A stretch of 5,734 bases of DNA, taken from NCBI GenBank assembly GCA_021827225.1, contig JAKAXG010000324.1, positions 1-5,734 of the forward strand, written 5' to 3'. Below are positions 1 through 5,726 of this stretch, piece after piece. Source of the DNA: Actinomycetes bacterium. GTDB taxonomy: Bacteria; Actinomycetota; Acidimicrobiia; Acidimicrobiales; Palsa-688. The translations under genes were made by a program, and so were the position numbers. Under the pieces are notes generated by a model. That model ran no database searches. It had not been told where the DNA came from and saw nothing but the letters and a program-made list of their open reading frames with translations. Position 1 is the first letter of the stretch. Each line of letters opens with the position of its first letter.

Positions 1-598
1 CCAGGCGGCCGGCGGTCATGCCGCCGACCTGTCGGCCGAGGACGGCACCGGAGGCGGAGATGAAGAACGTGGTGGGAAGCCCGTAAGCGCCGTAGCGGTC
101 AGCGGTGCGGGCGGAGGGGTCGAACGCCAGCGGGTAGGTGACCCCGCTGGCTTTGGCGAAGGAGACTGCCGCGCTGCGCTGGTCGCTGGTATCGATGCCG
201 ACGAACTGGACCCGGCCGGTGAGCAGGTGGGCCTGGTCGGCGAGGGCGGGCATCTCCTTGCGGCACGGGGGGCACCATGACGCCCAGAAGTTGAGGACCA
301 CGGGCCGCCCCGCGAGGCTGTCGGAGCGGAGGGTGGCGGCTGGGTCGGCCAGGTTGGGCAGCGCCCATGCCGGTGCCGGCTTTCGGTTCCCGGGGTCGAA
401 CGATCCGGTGCTGGATACCAGACCGGGCGAAGCGGTGGGCGACCCCGCCGCCGGTCGCGATACGTAAGACACCGCGGTGCCGGTCAGGGCCCCGGCGGCG
501 GAAGCGGCGGCGGCGACAGCCCACCACTTCGGCCCGGCACGGCGTCGCCCGGACCGGGTGGTTCCGGTGTCGGCGGGGCCGGTCACAGCGGAGGCCAT
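1..598 (-). CDS. Membrane-anchored TlpA/ResA-like thioredoxin, 3' end cut by the window
   Basis: This is an extracytoplasmic thiol-disulfide oxidoreductase of the TlpA/ResA family, likely to reduce disulfides in apocytochrome c or in a copper-site protein. 199 codons are visible and the C-terminus lies beyond position 1. The ATG at 598-596 is followed by a basic cytoplasmic stretch, one membrane anchor (about residues 25-46), a Ser/Pro/Gly-rich spacer, and a thioredoxin fold from about residue 75. The active site is WCPPC with C109 and C112, the only cysteines visible. E115 lies three residues after the second Cys, as in ResA. The cis-proline loop reads GLPTT (P175), also ResA-like. The start lies 16 bases inside the 3' end of ccdA and has no clear Shine-Dalgarno sequence, so translational coupling is likely. 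The family is secure. The exact substrate is inferred from the CcdA and Sco neighbours. Cytochrome assembly genes such as resB/resC may follow outside the window. Confidence 0.93.
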   Translation of the reverse strand, partial: MASAVTGPADTGTTRSGRRRAGPKWWAVAAAASAAGALTGTAVSYVSRPAAGSPTASPGLVSSTGSFDPGNRKPAPAWALPNLADPAATLRSDSLAGRPVVLNFWASWCPPCRKEMPALADQAHLLTGRVQFVGIDTSDQRSAAVSFAKASGVTYPLAFDPSARTADRYGAYGLPTTFFISASGAVLGRQVGGMTAGRL

Positions 599-1308
599 CC
601 GAGCTGGGCGAAGCGGGTCTGCAGCGGTATGAACAGCCCTTTCCACTGGCCGGTTACGAACATGATCCCGACCGCGACGAGCAGCAGCCCTCCGGCTGTC
701 TCTATCAGCCGTCCCCGCCGGCGCAGCCAGCCGAGCGATGTGCGGGCCCGTGAGTAGCCGAGGGCGAGGGCCAGGAACGGAAGTCCGAGCCCGAGGGAGT
801 ATAAGGCGAGGAGGGCTGCTCCTTCGGGTACGGTGCTGCTGGCGCTGGCCACCGCCAGCACGCTGGCCAGGACCGGACCGATGCAGGGCGTCCAGCCGAA
901 CGCGAAGGCCATCCCGAGGGGGAACGCCCCTTTGGGTCCGGCCGGGAGGCGGGCCAGATCCACTCGTCGTTCCCGGGCCAGGAACGGGATCCGTAACAGG
1001 CCGGTGCTGGCCAGGCCCATGACGATGATGAATACGCCGGCCACCTGCAAGATCCCCGACATGTGGCGCAACAGGAGGGAACCGACCAGAGTGGCCGACG
1101 CCCCGAGCGCGGTGAATACGACGGTGAAGCCGGCCACGAAGGCCACGGAGGAGCGCAGCACCAGGGGGTTGGCGCCGCGGCGGTCGATATCGGAGATGGG
1201 CAGCCCCGATATGTAGGACAGGTAGCTCGGAATGAGCGGCAGCGCGCAGGGAGAGGTGAACGACACGATCCCGGCCACAATGGCCATGAGCGGCAGTAGC
1301 GGGCTCAT
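583..1308 (-). CDS. ccdA: CcdA-type cytochrome c biogenesis protein (thiol-electron transporter)
   Basis: CcdA carries electrons across the cytoplasmic membrane, taking them from cytoplasmic thioredoxin and passing them to extracytoplasmic thioredoxin-like proteins. The 241-residue product has the usual length and about six hydrophobic helices (roughly residues 3-22, 52-76, 86-108, 128-156, 163-184, 203-222). Both signature cysteines are present and are the only ones: C21 in TSPCALPLIP and C142 in GWTPCIGP. This is the duplicated Cys-Pro pattern of the CcdA/DsbD transmembrane family. The ATG at 1308-1306 overlaps the Sco stop codon as ATGA. The reading frame stays open upstream through the whole Sco gene, but that extension is a GC-rich shadow, because the hydrophobic CcdA homology begins at MSPLLPLMAI. 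The 3' end overlaps the thioredoxin gene by 16 bases, so the three genes are probably co-transcribed. The identification is strong. Whether it mainly serves cytochrome c maturation or copper-site assembly is not decided by the sequence. Confidence 0.95.
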   Translation of the reverse strand: MSPLLPLMAIVAGIVSFTSPCALPLIPSYLSYISGLPISDIDRRGANPLVLRSSVAFVAGFTVVFTALGASATLVGSLLLRHMSGILQVAGVFIIVMGLASTGLLRIPFLARERRVDLARLPAGPKGAFPLGMAFAFGWTPCIGPVLASVLAVASASSTVPEGAALLALYSLGLGLPFLALALGYSRARTSLGWLRRRGRLIETAGGLLLVAVGIMFVTGQWKGLFIPLQTRFAQLGWPPL

Positions 1309-2093
1309 GCGACGAGAGACAGACGTAGGTAGCGGGCGATCCGCTGGCCCCACTGCTCGAGGCCACCGGGGGGCAGATATCCGGTCCCGTCGGAGCGCTG
1401 GGCGACCTGTGGGGCGGCCAGATACCGTTCGTGGCCGCCTGGGCCGAGGAAGTACAGGTAGTCGGCGTGGTCGCTCTGAGACGCTCCCGCCGGTGTTTCG
1501 ACTGCGATCCCGTAGTCGTTCCAGACGGTTTGTAGCGCCGCTGGGTTGCCGGTGAGGAAGTACCAGTTGCCGAACCCGGACAGGCCTTGCTCCTGGCTGA
1601 ATCTGGCGACGGCGGCCACGGAGTTGGCGGCGGCGTCGACGTTGACGGCTACGAACTCGACACGGGAGGCGACCGGTCCCAGGTCCGTCTCGGCGGTGCG
1701 GAACATCTGGGCCAGCACCGGGCAGATCTCGGTGCAGCGCGAGTCCATGAACGCCACCAGCACCGCCTTGCCGGCGAAGCTTGACAGAGTGACCGGGTGG
1801 CCGTGCTGGTCGGTGAGGGCGAATCCGGGGGCGGCCCGACGGTGGAGGGAGGAGACGGCCGCCGACTGCGGCTGCCCGGCCGGGATCCGCTGGCGCACGT
1901 AGAGGTAGGCGCTGAGCGACATGGCAACCGCCATGGCCGCGCTGAAAGGGATCACCCCGAAGGTGAACCATCGGGCTACCGGCCTGGGGGTGCGGACGGG
2001 CGGGTCGTTGAGGCAGTGGCCGAGGGCCGCGGGCGACGAGCGGTCCGAAACCGGCGGGGCAGCGCCCGTCTGCTCGCCACCGCGTCGCGCCAC
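1305..2093 (-). CDS. Sco1/SenC family membrane-anchored copper/thiol protein
   Basis: Sco proteins help assemble the CuA site of cytochrome c oxidase by delivering copper or by reducing the subunit II cysteines, on the outer face of the membrane. The 262-residue product has a cytoplasmic tail of about 40 residues, a membrane anchor at about 43-66, then a thioredoxin-like domain. The three copper ligands of the family can be seen: C120 and C124 in a CxxxC motif (RCTEICP), and H209 in SDHADYLYFLGP. A third cysteine, C27, lies in the cytoplasmic tail. The start is taken as GTG at 2093-2091. It keeps the anchor intact, and no ATG or other GTG lies between it and an in-frame stop at 2166-2168. No Shine-Dalgarno sequence precedes it, but an AT-rich patch does, so a leaderless mRNA is possible. 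It is first of three overlapping genes with ccdA and a thioredoxin. The family call is secure; the start is moderately sure. Confidence 0.92.
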   Translation of the reverse strand: MARRGGEQTGAAPPVSDRSSPAALGHCLNDPPVRTPRPVARWFTFGVIPFSAAMAVAMSLSAYLYVRQRIPAGQPQSAAVSSLHRRAAPGFALTDQHGHPVTLSSFAGKAVLVAFMDSRCTEICPVLAQMFRTAETDLGPVASRVEFVAVNVDAAANSVAAVARFSQEQGLSGFGNWYFLTGNPAALQTVWNDYGIAVETPAGASQSDHADYLYFLGPGGHERYLAAPQVAQRSDGTGYLPPGGLEQWGQRIARYLRLSLVA

Positions 2094-2101
2094 GGCCGCA
2101 C

Positions 2102-2107
2102 AATTTA
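2102..2107 (-). promoter_or_regulatory. Possible -10 element for the Sco-ccdA-thioredoxin cluster
   Basis: Within very GC-rich surroundings, positions 2101-2114 form an AT-rich island that reads TAGTAGTAAATT on the minus strand. The hexamer TAAATT (2107-2102) ends eight bases before the GTG start of the Sco gene. Transcription from it would start at or almost at that codon, giving a leaderless message. I see no good -35 box at the usual distance. CTGACC at 2140-2135 lies too far upstream. Confidence 0.35.
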
Positions 2108-2144
2108 CTACTACGTGTCGTCGCCGGGCCAGCCGGTCAGGTCT

Positions 2145-2163
2145 GGCGAGCCCGGCGCTCGCC
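2145..2163 (-). terminator. GC-rich hairpin after the permease gene, possible U-less terminator
   Basis: GGCGAGC at 2145-2151 and GCTCGCC at 2157-2163 are perfect inverted repeats of 7 bases around a 5-base loop. The hairpin lies about 70-90 bases past the permease stop and before the Sco start. No T-run follows on the minus strand, so classical intrinsic termination is not supported. Actinobacteria often use hairpins without a U tract, so it may end permease transcripts or merely stabilise the 3' end. Confidence 0.35.
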
Positions 2164-2233
2164 GCCTACCTTCCCGCGCCTAGCGCAGGTCCGCGGTTAC
2201 CGTCGGCGGCGCCGCTCCCGCGATATGGGCCCT

Positions 2234-3709
2234 TCACGAGACTCCCCCGGCTTTGGGATCGGACGGCGGTCCGGGGCAGACCGGTTCGGGCGAGTCGCGG
2301 CCGTGGAACGGTGTCGGCCGCACCAGCCGGCGCCGGGTCGCCCAAGCGAAGATCACCCCACCGGCCAGCAACAGCGCCAGCGTCTGATCGATGCCGGCGC
2401 CGATCGCCCGGGGCCCGTAGACGAAAAAGGCGACCAGCAGCGCGCCCATGACCGCGGTCGACGCGGCCGCGGCGGCGGCCAGCCCTCGGTGGGCGTGCGG
2501 CGAAAGCTGCACGTCGGGCAGCCCGCGGTGGCCGACGGTCAAGAACACGGTGGCGGTTACTGAGTCCAGGAAGAATTCCAGCAGCAGGAAGAACCCTGCG
2601 GCGGAGAGCAGGAGACGGAAAAAGTCCCCGAGGGAGGAGAACGACAGTTGCAGCACCACCACCACGGCTGTGGCGGCGAGCGGTGCCACAACCGCGACGG
2701 TCGGGACCCGCCGGTGGCTCAGCCGGGCGAACCCAGACGGCATCAAGCCTTCCCGCCCCATGGCGAACAGGGCCCGGCTGAGGATGTAGGTGGTGAGCCA
2801 CAAGCCGCCGGCGGTGGAGGCCAGGACTGGGACCAGCACGATCCAGGCCTGGCCGGGGAACAGCCGGGCGCCCCAGACGGCCATCGGATCGGGCGCGTTG
2901 GCCAGCGAAGCCAGAGGTGTCTCGGCCAGCATGAGCGGGTAGATGGCGGCGTAGAAGCCGAGCGCCGCGAACGCCCCCACGATCCCGCCGAAGCCCGGGT
3001 CCTGCCTGGGCCGGCGGGACTCCTCGGCTGCGTAGGAGTCGATCTCCCAACCGTCGAGGATGGTGGCGGCCACCACCGCCACCACGAGCATCCCGGCCAC
3101 CGGAGGCGGACCGAAATGCACCGGGACGGCCAGAGAAGACAGCCGGGCGGCACCGGCGACGGCCAGCACCGCCAGAGCGAGCATCTCCACTGCGAGGAAC
3201 GCCTGGGTCAGCCTGGCTGTCGGTCTGGCCCCGGCGAGTAGGGGTAGCGCCGCGAAAGCAATCCAGAACAGGGCCACCGCCGTAAGGGCAGCGGCATTGC
3301 CCTGGGCGTGCGGGGCGACCAGCGCAAGGGTGTAGGTGGCGGCAGGAATGGCGATCGGCGGGATGGAGGCGAAGTAGGCGAGCAGGAGGATCCAGGCCTG
3401 GAACCGAGCCGCCGCCGGCCCCACCACCCTGGCCGACCAGTGATACGACGCCCCCGCATGGGGAAAGTGGCGGTTGAGGACCCTGAAGACAAAGCTCGAT
3501 ACCAGAAATGGAGCGGCCAGAACCCCGATGGCCGGCAGTGTCCCCCATCCGGCGGCTCCGACCATCACCCCGCCGGTGGCCGCCACCGAGAACAGCGGCC
3601 CGACGCTAGAGACCGACAGCGGCACGAGATCCCACCGGCGGAAGCTTTGGGCCAAGCCCACGTCGCTGGCCTCTGCCGAGGGGCGGGAGCGTCGTCGGGG
3701 CATTCTCAC
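2234..3709 (-). CDS. APC-superfamily permease (amino acid/polyamine/organocation type), substrate unknown
   Basis: This is a secondary transporter of the cytoplasmic membrane with 491 residues and about 12 hydrophobic helices (first about 35-53, last about 440-457), the usual size for the family. Recognisable APC features are the Gly-rich first helix (GPLFSVAATGG), the HFPHAGASYHW segment after helix 2 (residues 81-91), the DGWEIDSYAAEE segment at helix 6 (219-230) ending in a Pro/Arg-rich loop, and the loop SRALFAMGREGLMPSG (311-326) after helix 8. A short Pro-rich cytoplasmic tail holds its only cysteine, C478. The start is GTG at 3709-3707, chosen because GAGGAA lies six bases upstream. 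An in-frame ATG two codons later would be 12 bases from it. The gene points the same way as the redox cluster but sits 140 bases from it. The family is clear. The substrate, probably an amino acid or amine, cannot be read from the sequence. Confidence 0.9.
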   Translation of the reverse strand: MRMPRRRSRPSAEASDVGLAQSFRRWDLVPLSVSSVGPLFSVAATGGVMVGAAGWGTLPAIGVLAAPFLVSSFVFRVLNRHFPHAGASYHWSARVVGPAAARFQAWILLLAYFASIPPIAIPAATYTLALVAPHAQGNAAALTAVALFWIAFAALPLLAGARPTARLTQAFLAVEMLALAVLAVAGAARLSSLAVPVHFGPPPVAGMLVVAVVAATILDGWEIDSYAAEESRRPRQDPGFGGIVGAFAALGFYAAIYPLMLAETPLASLANAPDPMAVWGARLFPGQAWIVLVPVLASTAGGLWLTTYILSRALFAMGREGLMPSGFARLSHRRVPTVAVVAPLAATAVVVVLQLSFSSLGDFFRLLLSAAGFFLLLEFFLDSVTATVFLTVGHRGLPDVQLSPHAHRGLAAAAAASTAVMGALLVAFFVYGPRAIGAGIDQTLALLLAGGVIFAWATRRRLVRPTPFHGRDSPEPVCPGPPSDPKAGGVS

Positions 3710-3715
3710 CGGGCG

Positions 3716-3721
3716 TTCCTC
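3716..3721 (-). promoter_or_regulatory. Shine-Dalgarno site of the permease gene
   Basis: GAGGAA on the minus strand lies six bases before the GTG at 3709. This favours GTG over the ATG at 3703 as the start. It is the only convincing ribosome binding site in the window. Confidence 0.65.
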
Positions 3722-3741
3722 GCTGCAGCAGCCTTCTCCGC

Positions 3742-3765
3742 GGTCACTGGTTGACCACCCGTGAC
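3742..3765 (+). repeat. Nested inverted repeats in the divergent intergenic region, possible operator
   Basis: Two overlapping dyads occur here. GGTCA (3742-3746) pairs with TGACC (3752-3756) around five bases, and GTCAC (3743-3747) pairs with GTGAC (3761-3765) around 13 bases. Between them TGGTTGACCA (3748-3757) is itself a near-palindrome. They lie at the predicted transcription start of the permease gene, where a repressor site would be expected. Short dyads arise often by chance, so this is only a candidate. Confidence 0.25.
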
Positions 3766-3792
3766 GCTAACACGGCCCTAGAGATTCGTCGA
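3764..3792 (-). promoter_or_regulatory. Candidate promoter of the permease gene
   Basis: On the minus strand TCGACG (3792-3787) and TAGCGT (3769-3764) are separated by 17 bases, a fair fit to the actinobacterial housekeeping pattern TTGAC(A)-N17/18-TANNNT. Transcription would start near 3757, leaving a leader of about 48 bases that contains the GAGGAA ribosome binding site. Not verified by any other signal. Confidence 0.4.
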
Positions 3793-3808
3793 CTCCGACA
3801 CGCAGTAG

Positions 3809-3838
3809 TTGACCGGGGCCGGCGGCTTGGCCTACCGT
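3809..3838 (+). promoter_or_regulatory. Promoter of the NlpC/P60 gene, giving a near-leaderless mRNA
   Basis: TTGACC (3809-3814) and TACCGT (3833-3838) are 18 bases apart, a good match to actinobacterial housekeeping sigma-factor promoters. Transcription would start around 3845-3850, at or within a few bases of the ATG at 3850. This supports that ATG over the upstream in-frame TTG at 3751, which would lie before the promoter. A second TTGACC copy occurs at 3751-3756 without a well-spaced -10 partner. Confidence 0.55.
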
Positions 3839-3849
3839 GGCGGGCAGAC

Positions 3850-5100
3850 ATGACTACTCGACGGTTCTTTCCCCGCCGGGTGGCCATCGGCGCAAGCGTG
3901 GCGCTGTTCGGCCTCCTCGCCCAACCTGCTACCGCCAGAGCCGATCAGATCGGCGATATGCGAGCCCAGGCATCCCATTTGGCGGCCCAGATCGACGTTC
4001 TGGGGGTCAAGGAGTCGGCCCTGTCCGAGCAGTACGACAAGGCCGTCCTGGACCGGCAGCAGGCCGAGGCGGCCGTGGGCCGCGCTGAGGAGCAGGTGCG
4101 AGCGGCGGCCGCCACCGTGTCATCGGCCCGGGCGTCGCTGGAGCGGCAGGCAGTAGCCGCCTACACGGGTCAGGGCCGCCTGACGGCCAGAGCCCAGACC
4201 AGCATCCGCAGCGCTGAGCAGGCCGTTGTGAGGGACGAATATGCCTCTGTGGCGACCGCCAGCCAGAGCGACGTCCTCGACCGGTACCGCACCGCCCAGC
4301 TCCAGGTCCGTTCAGCCGAAGAGCAACTGTCGGCGGCGGCGCGCGCCGCGGCCGCCCGGCTCGCCTCCGTGGACAAGGCCCGCTCCAGTGTGCAGGCGTC
4401 CCAAGCCCGCCTGCAGGCCACCTACGCTCAGGTCAAAGGACAGCTCGCCACCCTGGTGGCCCAGGCCCAGGCGGCCCGGGAAGCAGAACGTCAGCGCCAG
4501 GCCCAGCAGGCGCTGGCGGCCCAGCAGGCCGCTCGACAAGCAGCCGCCAGACATGCGCTGCTCGCCCAGCAGGTTGCTCCAGCGCCGACCTTCTCCGCTC
4601 CGCTCCCAACGCCCGCTCGCGTGGCGCCCAGCGCCGCCCCGGCACCGGAAGCCGTTCCCGCCGGGCCCGTTCCCGCTGCGCCTAGTGCCGCCCCGGCATT
4701 GAACGTCGTTCCGGTGGTGCCGGTACAGCCTGTTCCCCAGCCGCCGGTCCCCACGGGGAGTGGAGGATCGGCGGCGGTCGCAGCCGCCGAGAGCCGCCTC
4801 GGCGATCCCTACGTCTGGGGCGCGGCCGGCCCCAACAGCTTCGACTGCTCCGGGCTCACGATGTGGGCCTGGGCGCATGCCGGTGTGTCCCTGCCCCACT
4901 ACAGCGCGGCTCAGTACGAGTCCACCACCCATATCCCGATGAGCGACCTGCAGCCCGGCGATCTGGTGTTCTTCGCCGATCCGGGCGAACACGAAGCGAT
5001 GTACATCGGCAACGGGCAGATAGTGGAGGCGCCCCACACCGGCGCCAATGTGCGGATCATGCCGCTGTACTCGCAATTCGTCCTGGCCAGCCGGCCATGA
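3850..5100 (+). CDS. Secreted NlpC/P60 peptidoglycan endopeptidase, RipA-like
   Basis: This protein probably cuts peptide stems of peptidoglycan outside the membrane, as RipA-type hydrolases do during division or wall remodelling. The 416-residue product begins with TRRFFPR, which fits the Tat consensus (S/T)RRxFxK loosely. A hydrophobic core and a likely signal-peptidase site (ARA, cut after residue 31) follow. Residues 32 to about 242 are an Ala/Gln/Arg-rich coiled coil. Residues about 243-306 are a Pro/Ala/Val linker with an 18-residue tandem repeat. The NlpC/P60 domain fills 307-416. C333 (FDCSGL), H381 (GEHEAMYIG) and E393 (VEAPHTG) match the RipA triad Cys-His-Glu, with spacings of 48 and 12 residues. 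C333 is the only cysteine. The ATG at 3850 gives a proper signal peptide and fits the promoter. An in-frame TTG at 3751 would add 33 unlikely residues. A second thioredoxin gene follows 50 bases downstream. Family certain; Tat rather than Sec export uncertain. Confidence 0.93.
   Translation: MTTRRFFPRRVAIGASVALFGLLAQPATARADQIGDMRAQASHLAAQIDVLGVKESALSEQYDKAVLDRQQAEAAVGRAEEQVRAAAATVSSARASLERQAVAAYTGQGRLTARAQTSIRSAEQAVVRDEYASVATASQSDVLDRYRTAQLQVRSAEEQLSAAARAAAARLASVDKARSSVQASQARLQATYAQVKGQLATLVAQAQAAREAERQRQAQQALAAQQAARQAAARHALLAQQVAPAPTFSAPLPTPARVAPSAAPAPEAVPAGPVPAAPSAAPALNVVPVVPVQPVPQPPVPTGSGGSAAVAAAESRLGDPYVWGAAGPNSFDCSGLTMWAWAHAGVSLPHYSAAQYESTTHIPMSDLQPGDLVFFADPGEHEAMYIGNGQIVEAPHTGANVRIMPLYSQFVLASRP
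4624..4731 (+). repeat. Two-copy 54-base tandem repeat encoding the Pro/Ala linker
   Basis: Positions 4624-4677 and 4678-4731 align in frame, with about 38 of 54 bases the same. They encode two 18-residue units that both start APSAAPA. The second copy has shifted from Pro/Ala to Pro/Val. The repeat forms the core of the flexible linker between coiled coil and catalytic domain and suggests that the linker grew by duplication. Confidence 0.7.
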
Positions 5101-5130
5101 CACAGTGGCGGTCATGTCCCACCTGGACAT
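5096..5130 (+). other. Two overlapping short hairpins between the hydrolase and thioredoxin genes
   Basis: CATGAC (5096-5101, covering the hydrolase stop) can pair with GTCATG (5111-5116). ATGTCC (5114-5119) can pair with GGACAT (5125-5130). The two six-base stems share bases and exclude each other. Neither is followed by a T-run, so they do not look like a strong terminator, and read-through into the next gene remains likely. Confidence 0.25.
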
Positions 5131-5150
5131 CCGGCGGTGGCTGAGCGCCC

Positions 5151-5726
5151 ATGACCGAAGCAGCCGTGGAGCGTGGACCCGCCCCGTCCCGGCCTCTCGG
5201 GCGGAGGCGAAGCGTTTGGGTGATCTCCGGCGTCGCTGTGGCCGCGGTCGGCGCCCTCACCGCGGTGTTGGCCGTGGCCCGACCGACCAGCCAGCAGGCC
5301 GCCGCCAGCCCGCTGCTCGGCCGCCCGGCGCCGCCGATAGCCGGGCCGGGCATCGTCGGCGGTCCGCACTCCTTGTCAGAGTTTGCCGGCAAGTGGGTGC
5401 TGGTCAACTTCTTCGCCAGCTGGTGCGTGCCGTGCCGCCAGGAGGAACCACAGCTCGAAGCTTTCCAGCAGCAGCACTCGGCCCGGGGCCACGCCACGGT
5501 GCTTGCGGTGGAGTTCGACCAGACCGATCTCAAAGCGGCACCCGCCTTCTTGGCCGGGTTCCACGCCACCTTCCCGGCAGTCAGCGACCCCGCCGCCGAG
5601 ATCCGCTACGGCGTGACCGGAATCCCCGAGACGTACCTGGTGGACCCGACCGGAACGGTGGTGGCGAAGGTCTTCGGGGCGGTAACCGCAGCCGAGATGG
5701 ACGGCCAGATCGCCCGTCTGCGCTGA
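5151..5726 (+). CDS. Membrane-anchored thioredoxin-like protein, CcmG/DsbE-like
   Basis: This is an extracytoplasmic thiol-disulfide oxidoreductase, complete at 191 residues. A basic N-terminus (GRRR, residues 17-20) and one membrane anchor (about 21-43) keep it at the outer face of the membrane. The thioredoxin domain runs from about residue 55. The active site is WCVPC with C92 and C95, its only cysteines. E98 sits three residues later. The cis-Pro loop is GIPET (P159), the form typical of CcmG/DsbE, the reductase for apocytochrome c. The other thioredoxin in this window has GLPTT, so the two are different subtypes and not a recent duplication. The ATG at 5151 has no clear Shine-Dalgarno sequence. 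It starts 50 bases after the hydrolase stop on the same strand, with no obvious promoter between, so co-transcription is plausible. What follows beyond 5726 is not visible. The assignment to the CcmG subtype rests on motifs only. Confidence 0.92.
   Translation: MTEAAVERGPAPSRPLGRRRSVWVISGVAVAAVGALTAVLAVARPTSQQAAASPLLGRPAPPIAGPGIVGGPHSLSEFAGKWVLVNFFASWCVPCRQEEPQLEAFQQQHSARGHATVLAVEFDQTDLKAAPAFLAGFHATFPAVSDPAAEIRYGVTGIPETYLVDPTGTVVAKVFGAVTAAEMDGQIARLR

Noticed and set aside
99..527. A 142-codon minus-strand frame within the first thioredoxin gene
   Set aside because: It is a shadow: the frame beginning at 598 contains the WCPPC active site and thioredoxin fold, whereas this one is Arg/Pro-rich without motifs.
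1309..2103. A long open extension of the ccdA frame through the whole Sco gene, which would make a 506-residue protein
   Set aside because: The extra residues are Arg/Pro/Gly-rich and lack domains, typical of a stop-free shadow frame in GC-rich DNA. The Sco frame there has full family motifs, and the ATGA overlap gives a natural ccdA start.
2166..3548. A 460-codon open frame on the minus strand overlapping the permease in another frame
   Set aside because: Its product is Arg/Gly/Pro-rich with no recognisable fold, while the alternative frame encodes a clean 12-helix APC permease.
3751..3849. A 33-residue N-terminal extension of the hydrolase from TTG at 3751
   Set aside because: It would bury the signal peptide, starts before the predicted promoter, and has no ribosome binding site. 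Charged Arg-rich residues there look non-coding.
4501..4573. Three copies of GCCCAGCAGG that might be a repeat array
   Set aside because: They encode Ala-Gln-Gln steps in the coiled coil, are unevenly spaced, and reflect codon bias in a low-complexity helix and not a DNA element.
4312..5130. A 272-codon minus-strand frame opposite the hydrolase gene
   Set aside because: Gly/Arg-rich composition without domain features. The plus strand carries an intact catalytic triad.
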